64,000 nucleotides of DNA, from NCBI GenBank assembly GCA_016780385.1, contig JADHLY010000006.1, positions 1 through 64,000 of the forward strand, in the 5' to 3' direction. The notes below the pieces were generated by a model. That model had not been told where the DNA came from and made no database searches. It saw only the letters and a list, made by a program, of their open reading frames with translations. This DNA comes from Flavobacteriales bacterium. GTDB taxonomy: Bacteria > Bacteroidota > Bacteroidia > Flavobacteriales_D > Sanyastnellaceae. Shown piece by piece: positions 19,520-30,550 of the stretch. The position numbers were made by a program, and so were the translations under genes. Position 1 is the stretch's first letter; each line of letters begins with the position of its first letter.

Positions 19520-21709
19520 ATGTCAACGTACCGCATTACCGCCATCGAGGATGTCCTCGAGCGCTCACCGAAGGCTACAGTGCCGCCTTCTTCCAAGATT
19601 TCCGATTACTACGGAGACTTGGCGTTTACTGTCAACGCCATGCGCGAGTACCTCACCGAAGAGGCCTATGACCACGTGGTGGCCGCCATGGTTGATGGCA
19701 TTCGGATTGACCGGAAGATCGCAGACCAAGTGGCCAGCGCTCTGAAGGAGTGGGCCATGGCCCGCGGCGCTACGCACTACACCCACTGGTTCCAGCCGTT
19801 GACAGGCAGCACAGCCGAGAAGCACGACAGCTTCATCCAGCCCGATGGCCAAGGCGGAGCGATCGAGCGTTTTGATGGCAGCCTGTTGGTACAGCAAGAA
19901 CCCGATGCTTCGAGCTTCCCTAACGGCGGCATCCGCTCCACATTTGAGGCCCGGGGTTACACACTGTGGGACCCCAGCAGCCCGCCTTTCCTCATCGGTG
20001 AGACCCTCTGCATCCCCACCATCTTCATCGCCTACACGGGTCAGTCCCTCGACAACAAAGCCCCCTTGCTCAAGGCCTTGGCTGCCGTTGACAAGGCTGC
20101 AACCGAGGTGTGTCAGTACTTCGACAAGAACGTGACCAAGGTGGTGGCCACCCTCGGTTGGGAGCAGGAGTACTTCCTGGTGGACAAGGCGTTGTACAAT
20201 GCCCGTCCGGACCTCAGCCAGACCGGCCGTGCACTGCTCGGTGCTGCGCCTGCCAAGGGCCAGCAATTGGACGACAACTACTTCGGCAGCATTCCTCCGC
20301 GCGTCATGGCGTTCATGCAGGAGTTTGAGTGCGAATCTCACAAGCTCGGCATCCCGGTGACCACCCGCCACAATGAGGTGGCACCCAACCAGTTCGAGGT
20401 GGCACCCGTGTTCGAGGAGGCCAACCTCGCCAACGACCACAACCTGTTGTTGATGGACCTCTTGGAGCGGGTGGCACAGCGCCACGACTTCCGCGTCCTG
20501 TTGCACGAGAAGCCGTTTGCTGGACTTAATGGCTCAGGCAAACACAACAATTGGTCGCTCGGTACCAACACAGGGGTGAACCTCTTGAAGCCCGGTGTCA
20601 ACCCCAAGACCAACCTGCGTTTCCTCACCTTCTTCGTAAACACCATTGCGGCCATCCACCGCCATGCCGATGTGCTGCGTGCAGCCATTGCCGGAGCAGG
20701 CAACGATCACCGTCTCGGTGCCAATGAGGCGCCGCCGGCCATCATCAGCGCCTTCATTGGTTCTAAGTTGACGGAGCTTCTCGACGCTGTCGAAGAAAAC
20801 GTCAGCGCAGGCAAGATGAGTCCCGACGAAAAAACGGCTGTGAAGTTGGAGATCGGTCGCATTCCGGAAGTGCTGCTCGACAATACGGACCGCAACCGGA
20901 CTTCGCCGTTCGCCTTTACCGGCAACAAGTTCGAGTTCCGCGCGGTCGGCAGTACCGCCAACTGCGCTGTGCCCATGACGGTGCTCAACACCATTGTGGC
21001 CGAGCAGTTGAATTTCTTCAAGGCTGCGGTTGATGCACGCATCGCATCCGGAGACAAGAAGGACGAGGCGTTGCTCAAGGAAATCCAAGCCTTGATCAAG
21101 CAGAGCAAGTCCATCCGCTTCGAAGGCAATGGTTATGGCCAGGAATGGGTGGAGGAGGCTGCCAAGCGCGGACTCTCCAACCTGATGGACACTCCGAGCG
21201 CCTTGGCCGTGTGGGACCGCAAGGAAACTGTGGAGCTGTTCGAATCCATGGGCGTTTTGAGCGCAGAGGAGGTGGCCGCCCGTACGGAGGTCGAGTTGGA
21301 GAACTACGTGATGAAATTGCAAATCGAGGCCAGCGTCCTCGGCGACATGGTGACCAACCAGGTGTTGCCTGCGGTGATGGACTACCAAGGCGACTTGCTG
21401 GCCAACATCCAGGGCTTCATGGACGTGTATGGCGACAGTGATGCAGAGGGCATGACCCGGGCCCAGCGTGGAATCTTGGAAGAGCTTTCTGCCGGATTGT
21501 CAGCGACTTATGCTGCGTTGGAGTCATTGCGCGCAGTGCGTTCGAAGGTCAACGGCATTGACGGCCTTCACGAGAAAGCCGCCGCATATGCTTCCGAAGT
21601 CCGTCCGTTGATGGATGAATTGCGTGTCCAAGTGGACCAGTTGGAGAAGTTGACGGAGGACGGCCGCTGGCCTTTCCCAAAACTGCGTGAATTGCTCTTT
21701 ACACGCTGA
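19520..21709 (+). CDS. glnN: Glutamine synthetase type III
   Basis: ~729 aa GSIII-size protein; 'GAIERFDGSLL', 'GWEQEYFLVD', 'PVTTRHNEVAPNQFEVAPVFEEANLANDHN', 'LHEKPFAGLNGSGKHNNWSLGT'. Start moved from 19430 to the ATG at 19520 (MSTYRITAIEDV). Confidence 0.95.
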   Translation: MSTYRITAIEDVLERSPKATVPPSSKISDYYGDLAFTVNAMREYLTEEAYDHVVAAMVDGIRIDRKIADQVASALKEWAMARGATHYTHWFQPLTGSTAEKHDSFIQPDGQGGAIERFDGSLLVQQEPDASSFPNGGIRSTFEARGYTLWDPSSPPFLIGETLCIPTIFIAYTGQSLDNKAPLLKALAAVDKAATEVCQYFDKNVTKVVATLGWEQEYFLVDKALYNARPDLSQTGRALLGAAPAKGQQLDDNYFGSIPPRVMAFMQEFECESHKLGIPVTTRHNEVAPNQFEVAPVFEEANLANDHNLLLMDLLERVAQRHDFRVLLHEKPFAGLNGSGKHNNWSLGTNTGVNLLKPGVNPKTNLRFLTFFVNTIAAIHRHADVLRAAIAGAGNDHRLGANEAPPAIISAFIGSKLTELLDAVEENVSAGKMSPDEKTAVKLEIGRIPEVLLDNTDRNRTSPFAFTGNKFEFRAVGSTANCAVPMTVLNTIVAEQLNFFKAAVDARIASGDKKDEALLKEIQALIKQSKSIRFEGNGYGQEWVEEAAKRGLSNLMDTPSALAVWDRKETVELFESMGVLSAEEVAARTEVELENYVMKLQIEASVLGDMVTNQVLPAVMDYQGDLLANIQGFMDVYGDSDAEGMTRAQRGILEELSAGLSATYAALESLRAVRSKVNGIDGLHEKAAAYASEVRPLMDELRVQVDQLEKLTEDGRWPFPKLRELLFTR

Positions 21710-21726
21710 TTGCTCATTGAATTTTA

Positions 21727-21770
21727 AAGAAGGCCCCGGATTCGTGTTCGCGAAGTTCCGGGGCCTTCTT
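21727..21770 (+). terminator. Strong Rho-independent terminator
   Basis: AAGAAGGCCCCGGA / TCCGGGGCCTTCTT perfect 14-bp stem plus inner TTCG/CGAA. Confidence 0.85.
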
Positions 21771-21790
21771 ACATTCGCCCGTAAACCTAT

Positions 21791-23803
21791 TTGGGAATGC
21801 TGAACCTGCTCTCCGGGCCTTCAATCGCCCTGCGCCCCGCGCTCGCTACTTTTTTTGCGCTTTTTGCGCTTCACACATTCGCTCAGAACGACATCACGTC
21901 CGATGCCGATGATGCCTTCGATCGGGGCGGATATTTCGAAGCGGCGAAAGATTACCAAGCGGCTTATGCCAAGCTGAAGGGTGACTTGGATGAAAAGGGC
22001 CGCGTGTGTTATCGCATTGGTGAGTGCTATCGATTGAGCCGTGCCTTGCCCGCATCAGAAGAGTGGTACAAGCGCGCTGTTGACCTCAAGTGGGCCGATG
22101 ACAACCCCGAGGTGTTCAAACACTACGGCATGGCCCTCATGGGCCAAGGCGAGTTCGAAGACGCCATCGAGCAGTTTTCGAAGTTCAAGGCTGCTGGCGG
22201 TGATGCCGCTTTGGCGCAGACCTTCATCTCTTCTTGCAACGCGGCCGCCGAGAGCCTGATTGTCAACGATAGCCGTTTTGTGGTGGAGCCACTCGTGATG
22301 GTCAACTCCCCCAGTTTTGACTTTGCCATGGCCTTTTCTGATCAGCGTGGAGAGGAAGTCATTTTTGCTTCCAGCCGCAGCAGTGCAGCAGGCAGTGGAG
22401 AGGACCCCATTACCGGTGAGAGCTACATGGACCTTTTCATGGCCGAAGTCGACCGCAAAGGCAAGTGGAGCATTCCCGAGCCTTTGGGCAATGCGGTGAA
22501 CAGCCCGAGCAACGAAGGTGGTGTGACCTTGGATTCGAAGTTCAAGACCCTCTACTTCACGCGCTGTTTGATTGAAAAGGACAACAACTACCCTTGCGAT
22601 ATCTACGTCTCGCAGCGCACAGGTTCGAAGTGGGGTTCTGCTGAAGAGTTGACCGTGGTGGACCGCGCGACAGACGACAGTTCCCAGGTGGGCCAGCCCA
22701 CCATGAGCCCCGACGATATGTACCTCGTTTTTGTGAGCGACATGCCCGGAGGTCAAGGAGGCCGCGACCTGTGGTACATGAAGTACAACGAATCCTCCGA
22801 GGAGTGGGGTGCGCCGTCCAACATGGGTCCTGGCGTCAACTCCGCCTCAGATGAGTACTTCCCGCACATCCGCAAGAATGGCGACCTCTACTTCGCTTCA
22901 GACCGCCCGGGTGGTATGGGAGGACTTGACATCTTGAAGGCCGTTTGGAAAGGCGAGGGCATGAGTTTCGAGGCCCCGGAGTTCATGGAGTATCCCATCA
23001 ATACCGCCAGCGACGATTTCGCGCTGGTGTATCACCCGAAGGAAGAAAGGGGCTACCTCTCCTCTGACCGCCCTGAGAGCAAGGGCAAGGACGACATCTT
23101 CTCCTTTGCCATGCCTCCCCTCGAGTTTGACTACGTGGCCTACGTCTACGACTACGACACCGGCATGCCCATCGAAGGCGCATCTGTGACCGTGACGAGC
23201 AGTGAAGGCGAAAGCGTAGCGTCTAATACCGATTCTGAAGGCGGCACAGAAGAAGGCGATTGGACCATTGGTTCCGAGAGCACGTACTCGGTGGACATCT
23301 CCAAAGAGGGTTACATCAGCGCTGGTGACCAATTCAGTACGGTGGGCCTCTCCAAGTCAACCAACTTCATCAAGGAGTACCTCCTGCGCGAGGTGGTGAC
23401 CAATGAGGATTACCCCATGCCGTTGGTACAATATGAGTTTGCCAAGGCTGATCTGGTGGTGAGCGCGGAAGTCAATTCCAAGGACTCGCTGGACTACCTC
23501 GTCGATTTGCTGTCGCGCAACCCGACGTTTGTCATTTCATTGGAGGCCCACACCGACACGCGCGGTGGCGACAAGGCCAACGATGAGCTGAGCCAGCGCC
23601 GTGCTGAGACCTGCGTGAACTACCTCGTGGAACGCGGCATTGACCGTCAACGCCTGCAGCCCATTGGCCGCGGTGAGAAGATGCCGTTGATCAGCGACGC
23701 TGAAATCGCCGCATTGCCTACAGAGGATGAGCGCGAAGCCGCTCACCAGATGAACCGTCGTACGGTCTTCCGTATCACGAGCTTCGACTACGTACCGGAG
23801 TGA
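21791..23803 (+). CDS. OmpA-family protein with TPR, PD40-type beta-propeller and carboxypeptidase-regulatory-like domain (PorE-like architecture)
   Basis: N-terminal TPR-like helices, 'IFASSRSSAAGSGEDPITGESYMDLFMAE', 'DLYFASDRPGGMGGLDI' PD40 motifs, 'VYDYDTGMPIEGASVTVTS' CRD, OmpA C-terminus 'LEAHTDTRGGDKANDELSQRRAETCVNYLVERGID'. Confidence 0.85.
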   Translation: MGMLNLLSGPSIALRPALATFFALFALHTFAQNDITSDADDAFDRGGYFEAAKDYQAAYAKLKGDLDEKGRVCYRIGECYRLSRALPASEEWYKRAVDLKWADDNPEVFKHYGMALMGQGEFEDAIEQFSKFKAAGGDAALAQTFISSCNAAAESLIVNDSRFVVEPLVMVNSPSFDFAMAFSDQRGEEVIFASSRSSAAGSGEDPITGESYMDLFMAEVDRKGKWSIPEPLGNAVNSPSNEGGVTLDSKFKTLYFTRCLIEKDNNYPCDIYVSQRTGSKWGSAEELTVVDRATDDSSQVGQPTMSPDDMYLVFVSDMPGGQGGRDLWYMKYNESSEEWGAPSNMGPGVNSASDEYFPHIRKNGDLYFASDRPGGMGGLDILKAVWKGEGMSFEAPEFMEYPINTASDDFALVYHPKEERGYLSSDRPESKGKDDIFSFAMPPLEFDYVAYVYDYDTGMPIEGASVTVTSSEGESVASNTDSEGGTEEGDWTIGSESTYSVDISKEGYISAGDQFSTVGLSKSTNFIKEYLLREVVTNEDYPMPLVQYEFAKADLVVSAEVNSKDSLDYLVDLLSRNPTFVISLEAHTDTRGGDKANDELSQRRAETCVNYLVERGIDRQRLQPIGRGEKMPLISDAEIAALPTEDEREAAHQMNRRTVFRITSFDYVPE

Positions 23804-25002
23804 CCGAAGCCACAGTGGACGGCTCCGCTGAGGGTCGGTACGCGCAGCGCGGTGTTTCCTCCGGAAAGGAGGAAGTGCATGCGGCCATCGCAGGCTTGGA
23901 CAAGGGGCTTTTCCCCAAGGCCTTCTGCAAAGTGGTGCCCGATGCCCTCACGGGCAGTGAGGACCATTGTCTGGTGATGCACGCCGACGGCGCAGGGACG
24001 AAAAGCGCACTGGCCTGGATTTACTGGAAAGAGACGGGAGACCTGTCCGTCTGGAAGGGGATTGCCCAAGACGCCTTGGTCATGAACATCGATGACCTCC
24101 TGTGCGTAGGGGCCACCGGTCCCATCCTGGTGAGTTCGACCATTGGGCGCAACAAAAGGCTTGTGCCGGGCGAAGTGGTCTCCACCCTGATCCAAGGGAC
24201 GGAAGCCCTGATGGCGGAGTGGCGCGGTTTGGGCCTCGATGTGCGCGGAACGGGGGGCGAAACCGCAGATGTGGGTGACCTTGTTCGAACGGTGATTGTG
24301 GACTCCACGGTGGTGTGCCGCATGCGACGCGATGAGGTCATCGACAACGCACGCATCCAAGAGGGCGATGTGATCGTCGGGCTCGCCAGCCATGGGCAGG
24401 CCCATTACGAAGAGTCTTGGAATGGCGGTACGGGAAGCAATGGCTTGACCAGCGCCCGCCACGACCTGTTTGGACCGGGGTGGCGCGAGAAGTACCCCGA
24501 GTGCTTCGACCCGGGTTTGCCTGAAGACCTGGTGTACACAGGGCCTTTCGATGTGACCGACGCGGTAGACGGCGTACCTGTTGATGCAGGAAAGCTCGTC
24601 TTGTCGCCTACCCGTACCTACGCTCCGGTGATGGTCGACCTCTTCAAGGAGGGGAGAGAGGATCTTCACGGCCTCGTGCACTGCAGCGGGGGAGGACAAA
24701 CCAAGGTCTTGCACTTCGCATCGCCTGACCTGCACGTGGTGAAGGACGACCTCTTCCCAACTCCAGCACTGTTCTCATTGATTCAGCAACACAGCGGAAC
24801 GGCCTGGAGGGAGATGTACCAAGTGTACAACATGGGGCACCGCATGGAGGTGTACACGACGGCCGAACACGCCCAGCGGGTGCTGGATATTGCCGCAGCC
24901 CATGGAGTGGATGCCCGCATTGTAGGGCGCGTTGAGGCCCGCGACGCGGAGGGTCCAAGGCTGACCATCAAAGGCCCGGAGTCAACCGAGACTTACAGCT
25001 GA
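23800..25002 (+). CDS. purM: Phosphoribosylformylglycinamidine cyclo-ligase (AIR synthetase)
   Basis: PurM-type protein '[45 protein letters not shown]', '[15 protein letters not shown]'; GTG start overlaps preceding TGA. Confidence 0.85.
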   Translation: MTEATVDGSAEGRYAQRGVSSGKEEVHAAIAGLDKGLFPKAFCKVVPDALTGSEDHCLVMHADGAGTKSALAWIYWKETGDLSVWKGIAQDALVMNIDDLLCVGATGPILVSSTIGRNKRLVPGEVVSTLIQGTEALMAEWRGLGLDVRGTGGETADVGDLVRTVIVDSTVVCRMRRDEVIDNARIQEGDVIVGLASHGQAHYEESWNGGTGSNGLTSARHDLFGPGWREKYPECFDPGLPEDLVYTGPFDVTDAVDGVPVDAGKLVLSPTRTYAPVMVDLFKEGREDLHGLVHCSGGGQTKVLHFASPDLHVVKDDLFPTPALFSLIQQHSGTAWREMYQVYNMGHRMEVYTTAEHAQRVLDIAAAHGVDARIVGRVEARDAEGPRLTIKGPESTETYS

Positions 25003-25003
25003 T

Positions 25004-26092
25004 ATGGAAGGACTGCTTGAGCAGTTGTCTTCATTGGAAGACCGGTACCGAGAGCTGTCGCTCAAGGTGATCGATCCTTCTGTCATCGCGGACGAATCGG
25101 CATATCGGCTGGCCATCCGCGATTTCAAACAGCTCGAACCCATCGTCGAACAGGTTAAGCGATACCGCGAGTGGTCTGTCGCCTTGGAAGAGGCCCGAAA
25201 GGACCAAAGCAGCGAAGACCCCGAATTGCGCGAAATGGCCGCTGACGAAGTGGGGCGGCTGACTGAGGCCATGGCCGCGCTGACCCGCGACCTCCAAGAG
25301 GCACTGGTGCCCGATGACCCGAGCGATGGTCGGGATTGCGTGATTGAAGTGCGGGCGGGAACCGGGGGCGATGAGGCCGCGCTCTGGGCCGGAGACCTGT
25401 TTCGCATGTACCAACGATTTGCTGAGGATAAGGGGTGGAAAGTCGCCATGGTGGGTGCCCATGCTGGAACGGCAGGAGGGTTCAAGGAAGTGGTGGCTCG
25501 GATCTCGGGTGAAGGCGTATTTGGATACCTCAAATACGAGAGCGGGACCCACCGCGTGCAGCGCGTCCCGGCCACCGAATCACAAGGCCGCATCCATACC
25601 AGTGCTGCCACCGTGGCCATTTTGCCAGAGGCCGAGGCCGTAGACTTCGAACTCAACACCAAAGACATCCGCAAGGACACCTTTCGGGCCAGTGGAGCCG
25701 GAGGACAGCACGTCAACAAGACGGAGAGTGCGGTGCGTTTGACCCACCTCCCAACGGGGGTGGTGGTGGAGTGCCAAGACGGGCGTTCGCAACACCAGAA
25801 CTACGACCAAGCGCTGCAGGTCATGCGCACCCGGCTCTGGGAGGCGGCGGACCGAGAACGGCGGGCCACCGAGGCGGCAGAGCGCAAATCACAGGTCGGA
25901 ACGGGGGATCGTTCCGGCAAGATCCGCACTTACAATTACCCCCAGGGCCGCGTGACCGACCACCGCATTGGCTTGACCTTGCATGCCCTTGAACGCATCC
26001 TCGCGGGTGATTTGGGGGAGGTCATCCAAGCATTGCGGACGGTGGAGCGCACAGAGCGCCTGAAGCAAGCGGGCTTGTCGGTGGAGAATTGA
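25004..26092 (+). CDS. prfA: Peptide chain release factor 1
   Basis: GGQ motif '[25 protein letters not shown]'; RF1-type '[23 protein letters not shown]'; PAT tripeptide distinguishes it from RF2. Confidence 0.95.
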   Translation: MEGLLEQLSSLEDRYRELSLKVIDPSVIADESAYRLAIRDFKQLEPIVEQVKRYREWSVALEEARKDQSSEDPELREMAADEVGRLTEAMAALTRDLQEALVPDDPSDGRDCVIEVRAGTGGDEAALWAGDLFRMYQRFAEDKGWKVAMVGAHAGTAGGFKEVVARISGEGVFGYLKYESGTHRVQRVPATESQGRIHTSAATVAILPEAEAVDFELNTKDIRKDTFRASGAGGQHVNKTESAVRLTHLPTGVVVECQDGRSQHQNYDQALQVMRTRLWEAADRERRATEAAERKSQVGTGDRSGKIRTYNYPQGRVTDHRIGLTLHALERILAGDLGEVIQALRTVERTERLKQAGLSVEN

Positions 26093-26125
26093 GGGGCTGT
26101 ACTTCCGCGATATCTTCGCCCCACC

Positions 26126-26947
26126 ATGGATGTACAGCAGCTTGTCGATACCATTCGAAGGAAATCCTCTTTCCTGTGTGTAGGCCTCGATCCGGACCCG
26201 GCGAGGATGCCAGCTCACCTCGGTAAGGGGCCTGAGGCGGTGTTGCGCTTCAACCGTGCCATCATCGAGGCGACCGCCGACTTGGCCGTTGCTTACAAGC
26301 CCAATGTGGCGTTCTACGAGGCGATGGGGCCGGAGGGCTGGGCGGTGCTGAGCGAAACGATGGCGGCCATTCCCGACGGATGCCTGCGCATCGCAGATGC
26401 CAAGCGCGGGGACATTGGCAACACGGCCACCCGTTACGCGCAGGCAGCCTTTGAACAGTGGGGGGCAGATGCGGTCACAGTGGCGCCTTACATGGGGCGA
26501 GACAGTGTGGAGCCGTTCTTGGACTTTGACGGTAAATGGGCCATCCTTTTGGCTGCCACGTCCAATCCTGGAGCGGAGGATTTTGAGTTTCACGGTGCCG
26601 AACAGGGCGCGCCGCTGTGGCGCCGGGTGTTTGAGGTGAGCCGGGGCTATCGCGGGGCGGAGCGCCTCATGTATGTGGTCGGTGCCACGCGGCCATCGTT
26701 ACTGGCTGATTGTCGGGCCGCTGCGCCTGACCGCTTCTTGCTGGTGCCCGGTGTGGGCGCGCAGGGCGGTTCATTGGAGGCGGTGTGCGATGCTGGATGG
26801 GCCGAGGAATTGGCTGGTGGATTGCTGGTCAATGTGGGGCGCAGCTTACTCTACGCTTCAGCCGGGGAAGACTTCGCAGAAGCTGCCCGCAAGGAAGCGT
26901 TGACGATACAGCATTCCATGGCCCTCGCTTTGGCTTCCAGCCGTTAA
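26126..26947 (+). CDS. pyrF: Orotidine 5'-phosphate decarboxylase
   Basis: 'LCVGLDPDPARMP', 'DAKRGDIGNTATRYAQAAFE', 'FLLVPGVGAQGGSLE'. Confidence 0.93.
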   Translation: MDVQQLVDTIRRKSSFLCVGLDPDPARMPAHLGKGPEAVLRFNRAIIEATADLAVAYKPNVAFYEAMGPEGWAVLSETMAAIPDGCLRIADAKRGDIGNTATRYAQAAFEQWGADAVTVAPYMGRDSVEPFLDFDGKWAILLAATSNPGAEDFEFHGAEQGAPLWRRVFEVSRGYRGAERLMYVVGATRPSLLADCRAAAPDRFLLVPGVGAQGGSLEAVCDAGWAEELAGGLLVNVGRSLLYASAGEDFAEAARKEALTIQHSMALALASSR

Positions 26948-26956
26948 ATTCCCGTC

Positions 26957-27985
26957 GTGTACTATCGCTTCAAGTCCTTTTCCCGAATTGCGCTGTCGCT
27001 GGCTGTGGTCGCGGCCGTCATCGTCGTAGGGAGTGTGGGCTTCATGTTGTTGGAGGGGTATACCTTCATCGAGGCGTTTTACATGACCATGATCACGGTG
27101 AGTACCGTGGGATTTCGGGAGGTACATGAATTGAGTCCAAATGGGATGGTCTTTACCTCCCTGCTCATCATCTTCTCCATCGGTACATTCGCCTACACGA
27201 TTTCAGCCATAACGACTTACTTCGTTGCGGGCGAGTATCGGGACCTCTTCAAAGCGAGAAAATTGGAACGCACCATCGACAACCTCAAGGATCATGTCAT
27301 CGTCTGCGGCTACGGCCGTGTGGGAGAGAAGGCATATGCAGACCTCACCGCGAAAGGATACACGGCGGTCATCGTCGAGAAAGACGAGGAGTTGGTGGGG
27401 CACCTCAGGGACGATCTTACGCCGTTGGTCGTCGCAGGCGATGCCACCCGCGACGACCGGTTGATTGCAGCGGGTGTTGACCATGCCTGCGCGGTAATCT
27501 GCACCTTGCCGAGCGACGCGGACAACCTGTACACCGTGCTTTCCGTGAGGGAGCATAACCCAAAGGCCGTCATCATCAGCCGGGCGTCTCAAGCGGGGTC
27601 CCAGGCCAAGTTGCGCAGGGCTGGAGCGGACAATGTCATCATGCCTGACACGGTGGGTGGCGCGCACATGGCCTCCTTGGTCGCCAATCCCGACGTGATG
27701 GACTTCATCGATCACATCCGGATTCAAGGCAAGGACGCCGTCAACCTTGAGGAAGTGGATGTCAAGGATCTGCCCCCTGAATTCAGATTGCCGACCCTCG
27801 GAGAGGTGGATGCGCGCAATCGGATTGGTGTCAATGTCATTGGGGTGAAGACTTCCGAGGGAGAGTTCATTATCAACCCCGGCCCTGAGACACCCTTGGA
27901 CAACGCCTGCAAACTGTTTGTCCTCGGCAGCGATACGCAGCTGCGCTTGCTCAACCGTTTGTTCGGTTTGCAAAGTCCTGAGTAA
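26957..27985 (+). CDS. Potassium channel family protein with TrkA-N (RCK) domain
   Basis: Two TM segments with selectivity-filter-like '[17 protein letters not shown]', then '[34 protein letters not shown]' Rossmann NAD-binding region. Confidence 0.9.
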   Translation: MYYRFKSFSRIALSLAVVAAVIVVGSVGFMLLEGYTFIEAFYMTMITVSTVGFREVHELSPNGMVFTSLLIIFSIGTFAYTISAITTYFVAGEYRDLFKARKLERTIDNLKDHVIVCGYGRVGEKAYADLTAKGYTAVIVEKDEELVGHLRDDLTPLVVAGDATRDDRLIAAGVDHACAVICTLPSDADNLYTVLSVREHNPKAVIISRASQAGSQAKLRRAGADNVIMPDTVGGAHMASLVANPDVMDFIDHIRIQGKDAVNLEEVDVKDLPPEFRLPTLGEVDARNRIGVNVIGVKTSEGEFIINPGPETPLDNACKLFVLGSDTQLRLLNRLFGLQSPE

Positions 27986-28044
27986 CTCCTTTTCCCGGCC
28001 ATGAGGGCGGGGCCTATATTGCGGCGCAAGTCAACCCACGATTC

Positions 28045-29589
28045 ATGAAACGCCTGATTGCTGCAAGCCTAGCGCTCTGCGCTCCCTTCCTTTTTCCCTT
28101 CACCGCCTCTGCTGCTTCGGTTGACGATGCCATCAATGAAGTGATGGGCCCAGTCACCGACGCCATTACTTCTGTCATCTTTTGGACAGTCAACATCGCG
28201 GGCTTCAGCGTGCCATTCGTGTTGATTTGGCTGTTCTTCGGCGCGTTGTTCTTTACAGTCTACTTCAAGTTCGTCAATATCCGGGCCTTCAAGCACGCCT
28301 TGGATGTAGTGAGGGGCAGGTACGATGATCCGAATCACCAAGGAGAGGTGTCTCACTTCCAGGCCCTCACTGCAGCGCTAAGTGGCACCGTAGGTGTAGG
28401 TAACATTGCCGGCGTGGCGGTCGCGGTATCGCTCGGTGGTCCGGGCGCTACGTTTTGGATGATCATCGCGGGTCTGTTCGGCATGAGCAGCAAGTTTGTA
28501 GAGTGCACCCTTGGCCTGAAGTACCGCCGTCAAAATGCAGATGGGTCGGTTTCGGGAGGCCCCATGTACTATTTGCGGGATGGCTTGGCCAAAAAGAACA
28601 TGGGCGGTTTGGGCAAGGTCCTCGCCGCGTTGTTCGCTGTTGCGTGCATTGGCGGCTCTTTTGGCGGAGGCAACATGGTTCAGATCAACCAGGCCACCCA
28701 GCAGTTGATCTCGGTCACCGGAGGTGAGGCCAGCATGTTCTATGGACAGGGCTGGATTTTCGGTGTGGTCATGGCTGTGATTGTGGGCATCGTGATCCTC
28801 GGGGGCATCAAGTCCATCGCCAAGGTGACCGATAAAATCGTCCCTTTCATGGTGGGCATTTACATCCTTGGTGCCCTTTGGGTGATCCTCACCAATCTGG
28901 GCCAGGTCCCCACGGCGTTTGGACGGATTTTCGCGGGCGCTTTTGATACCGATGCGATGTACGGTGGATTGATCGGGGTACTGATTCAAGGCATCCGCCG
29001 GGCGGCGTTCTCCAATGAGGCTGGTATTGGATCGGCTTCAATCGCGCACAGTGCGGCCAAGACCGATGAGCCCGTGAGTGAGGGCATTGTAGCGCTGCTC
29101 GAGCCCTTCATCGACACGGTGGTCATCTGCACCATGACAGCATTGGTGATTGTCATTACGGATTACGGACAATTCGATGCCGTGACGGTATTCAACAACG
29201 CACAAGGCGGGTCGTTGGACGCCATTGGTTTGACGTCGAGCGCCTTCGAGCAGAGCATATCCTGGTTCCCAGGCGTCCTTTCGTTGGCTGTGATCCTTTT
29301 TGCTTTGTCTACCATGATTTCATGGAGTTACTACGGTCTGAAGGCTTGGACCTACTTGTTTGGCGAAACGCGGGCCGCGGACCTGAGCTATAAGGCGGTG
29401 TTCTGTGTGTTTGTTGTAGTGGGCAGTGCCATCAGTGCCAGCAGTGTGTTTGACTTCGGCGATGCGATGATCTTTGCCATGTGCTTCCCGAATGTGTTGG
29501 GCCTCTATTTCCTCGCTGGTGAAGTCAAGGGTGATTTGACAGACTACCTGAATCGGGTCAAGTCTGGAGAGATCAAGCGTTTCGACTGA
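28045..29589 (+). CDS. Alanine/glycine:cation symporter (AGCS) family protein
   Basis: '[53 protein letters not shown]', '[52 protein letters not shown]'. Confidence 0.93.
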   Translation: MKRLIAASLALCAPFLFPFTASAASVDDAINEVMGPVTDAITSVIFWTVNIAGFSVPFVLIWLFFGALFFTVYFKFVNIRAFKHALDVVRGRYDDPNHQGEVSHFQALTAALSGTVGVGNIAGVAVAVSLGGPGATFWMIIAGLFGMSSKFVECTLGLKYRRQNADGSVSGGPMYYLRDGLAKKNMGGLGKVLAALFAVACIGGSFGGGNMVQINQATQQLISVTGGEASMFYGQGWIFGVVMAVIVGIVILGGIKSIAKVTDKIVPFMVGIYILGALWVILTNLGQVPTAFGRIFAGAFDTDAMYGGLIGVLIQGIRRAAFSNEAGIGSASIAHSAAKTDEPVSEGIVALLEPFIDTVVICTMTALVIVITDYGQFDAVTVFNNAQGGSLDAIGLTSSAFEQSISWFPGVLSLAVILFALSTMISWSYYGLKAWTYLFGETRAADLSYKAVFCVFVVVGSAISASSVFDFGDAMIFAMCFPNVLGLYFLAGEVKGDLTDYLNRVKSGEIKRFD

Positions 29590-29602
29590 CCGCGGATTTT
29601 TT

Positions 29603-30508
29603 ATGCATGTTTTGCGCAGTGAGCGCCTCGGCACCTTGTGGTGTGGGGCGGCCGTCGCCATGTGCCTGGCTGTAGAGGGGTGGCGCGCTGCTTACCCTCC
29701 CGAGCTGCCCCCCCTTTCGATTCGGGAAGTGCTGACCGCTTTGGAGGCCATGCCCAGCGCAGAGGCTCTGCCACAGAGCCGGCAAGCCGACCATCCCAGC
29801 TACCGTGCAGGCGGAGTGGAGCCCATGGCCCGCCAATTTCCTTCGGTTGATGGAGAGGTGCTGGTGACCAGTTTGGATGCAGCAGGCTGGAGGGCTCTGG
29901 GACTTTCGAAGAAGCAGGCCCGGGCCGCAGTCCGTTACAGTGAAGCTGTGGGCGGGATTCGGGATGTGGAGGTCCTCAGTCGCATGCGCGTGTTACCTGA
30001 TGGGTGGCTGACACACTTCGCCCCTCAATTGACGTTTGATGTCCCAGCCGGTCATGAGGACAGTCCCAAGCAAGACAAGACCAAGGAGCGTCTGGACATC
30101 GAGGTGGTCCTTCCGGTCGAGGTCAATGCGGCGGACAGTTTAACCCTGGTGGCGGTGCCGGGCGTGGGGCCATGGGTGGCAGGGCGGATTCTGAAGGCAA
30201 GGCGCCGCTGGGGTGGGTTCGCCAACCTTGGACAATTGGCCTGGGCATTGGACGGTTGGGACAGCCTCGCGCAAGCTTTGGCCCCCGCATTCTGGTGCGA
30301 TACAGCCCTCATTCAAAGGCGTTGTGCCGATACTTTGTCCTTGAAGCATTGGCAGGACTTGCCCGGCATTGGGCAGCGTAAAGCACAGGTCCTCAGCCGG
30401 TTCATTCGCCACAATCCGGGTGCGTTTGAAGCGGGGGTGTCGCATCCCGCGATCGATTCCATCCACGGCATGTGGCTGTCACATTATCTATGGCCTTGCC
30501 CTGAGTGA
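29603..30508 (+). CDS. Helix-hairpin-helix (ComEA-like) domain protein
   Basis: 'EVNAADSLTLVAVPGVGPWVAGRILKARRRWGGFANLGQL' and 'LKHWQDLPGIGQRKAQVLSRFIRHN' HhH motifs. Confidence 0.8.
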   Translation: MHVLRSERLGTLWCGAAVAMCLAVEGWRAAYPPELPPLSIREVLTALEAMPSAEALPQSRQADHPSYRAGGVEPMARQFPSVDGEVLVTSLDAAGWRALGLSKKQARAAVRYSEAVGGIRDVEVLSRMRVLPDGWLTHFAPQLTFDVPAGHEDSPKQDKTKERLDIEVVLPVEVNAADSLTLVAVPGVGPWVAGRILKARRRWGGFANLGQLAWALDGWDSLAQALAPAFWCDTALIQRRCADTLSLKHWQDLPGIGQRKAQVLSRFIRHNPGAFEAGVSHPAIDSIHGMWLSHYLWPCPE

Positions 30509-30550
30509 GGATGGCCGATATGACCGACTTTTGTGCAAACCCCGGACGCA

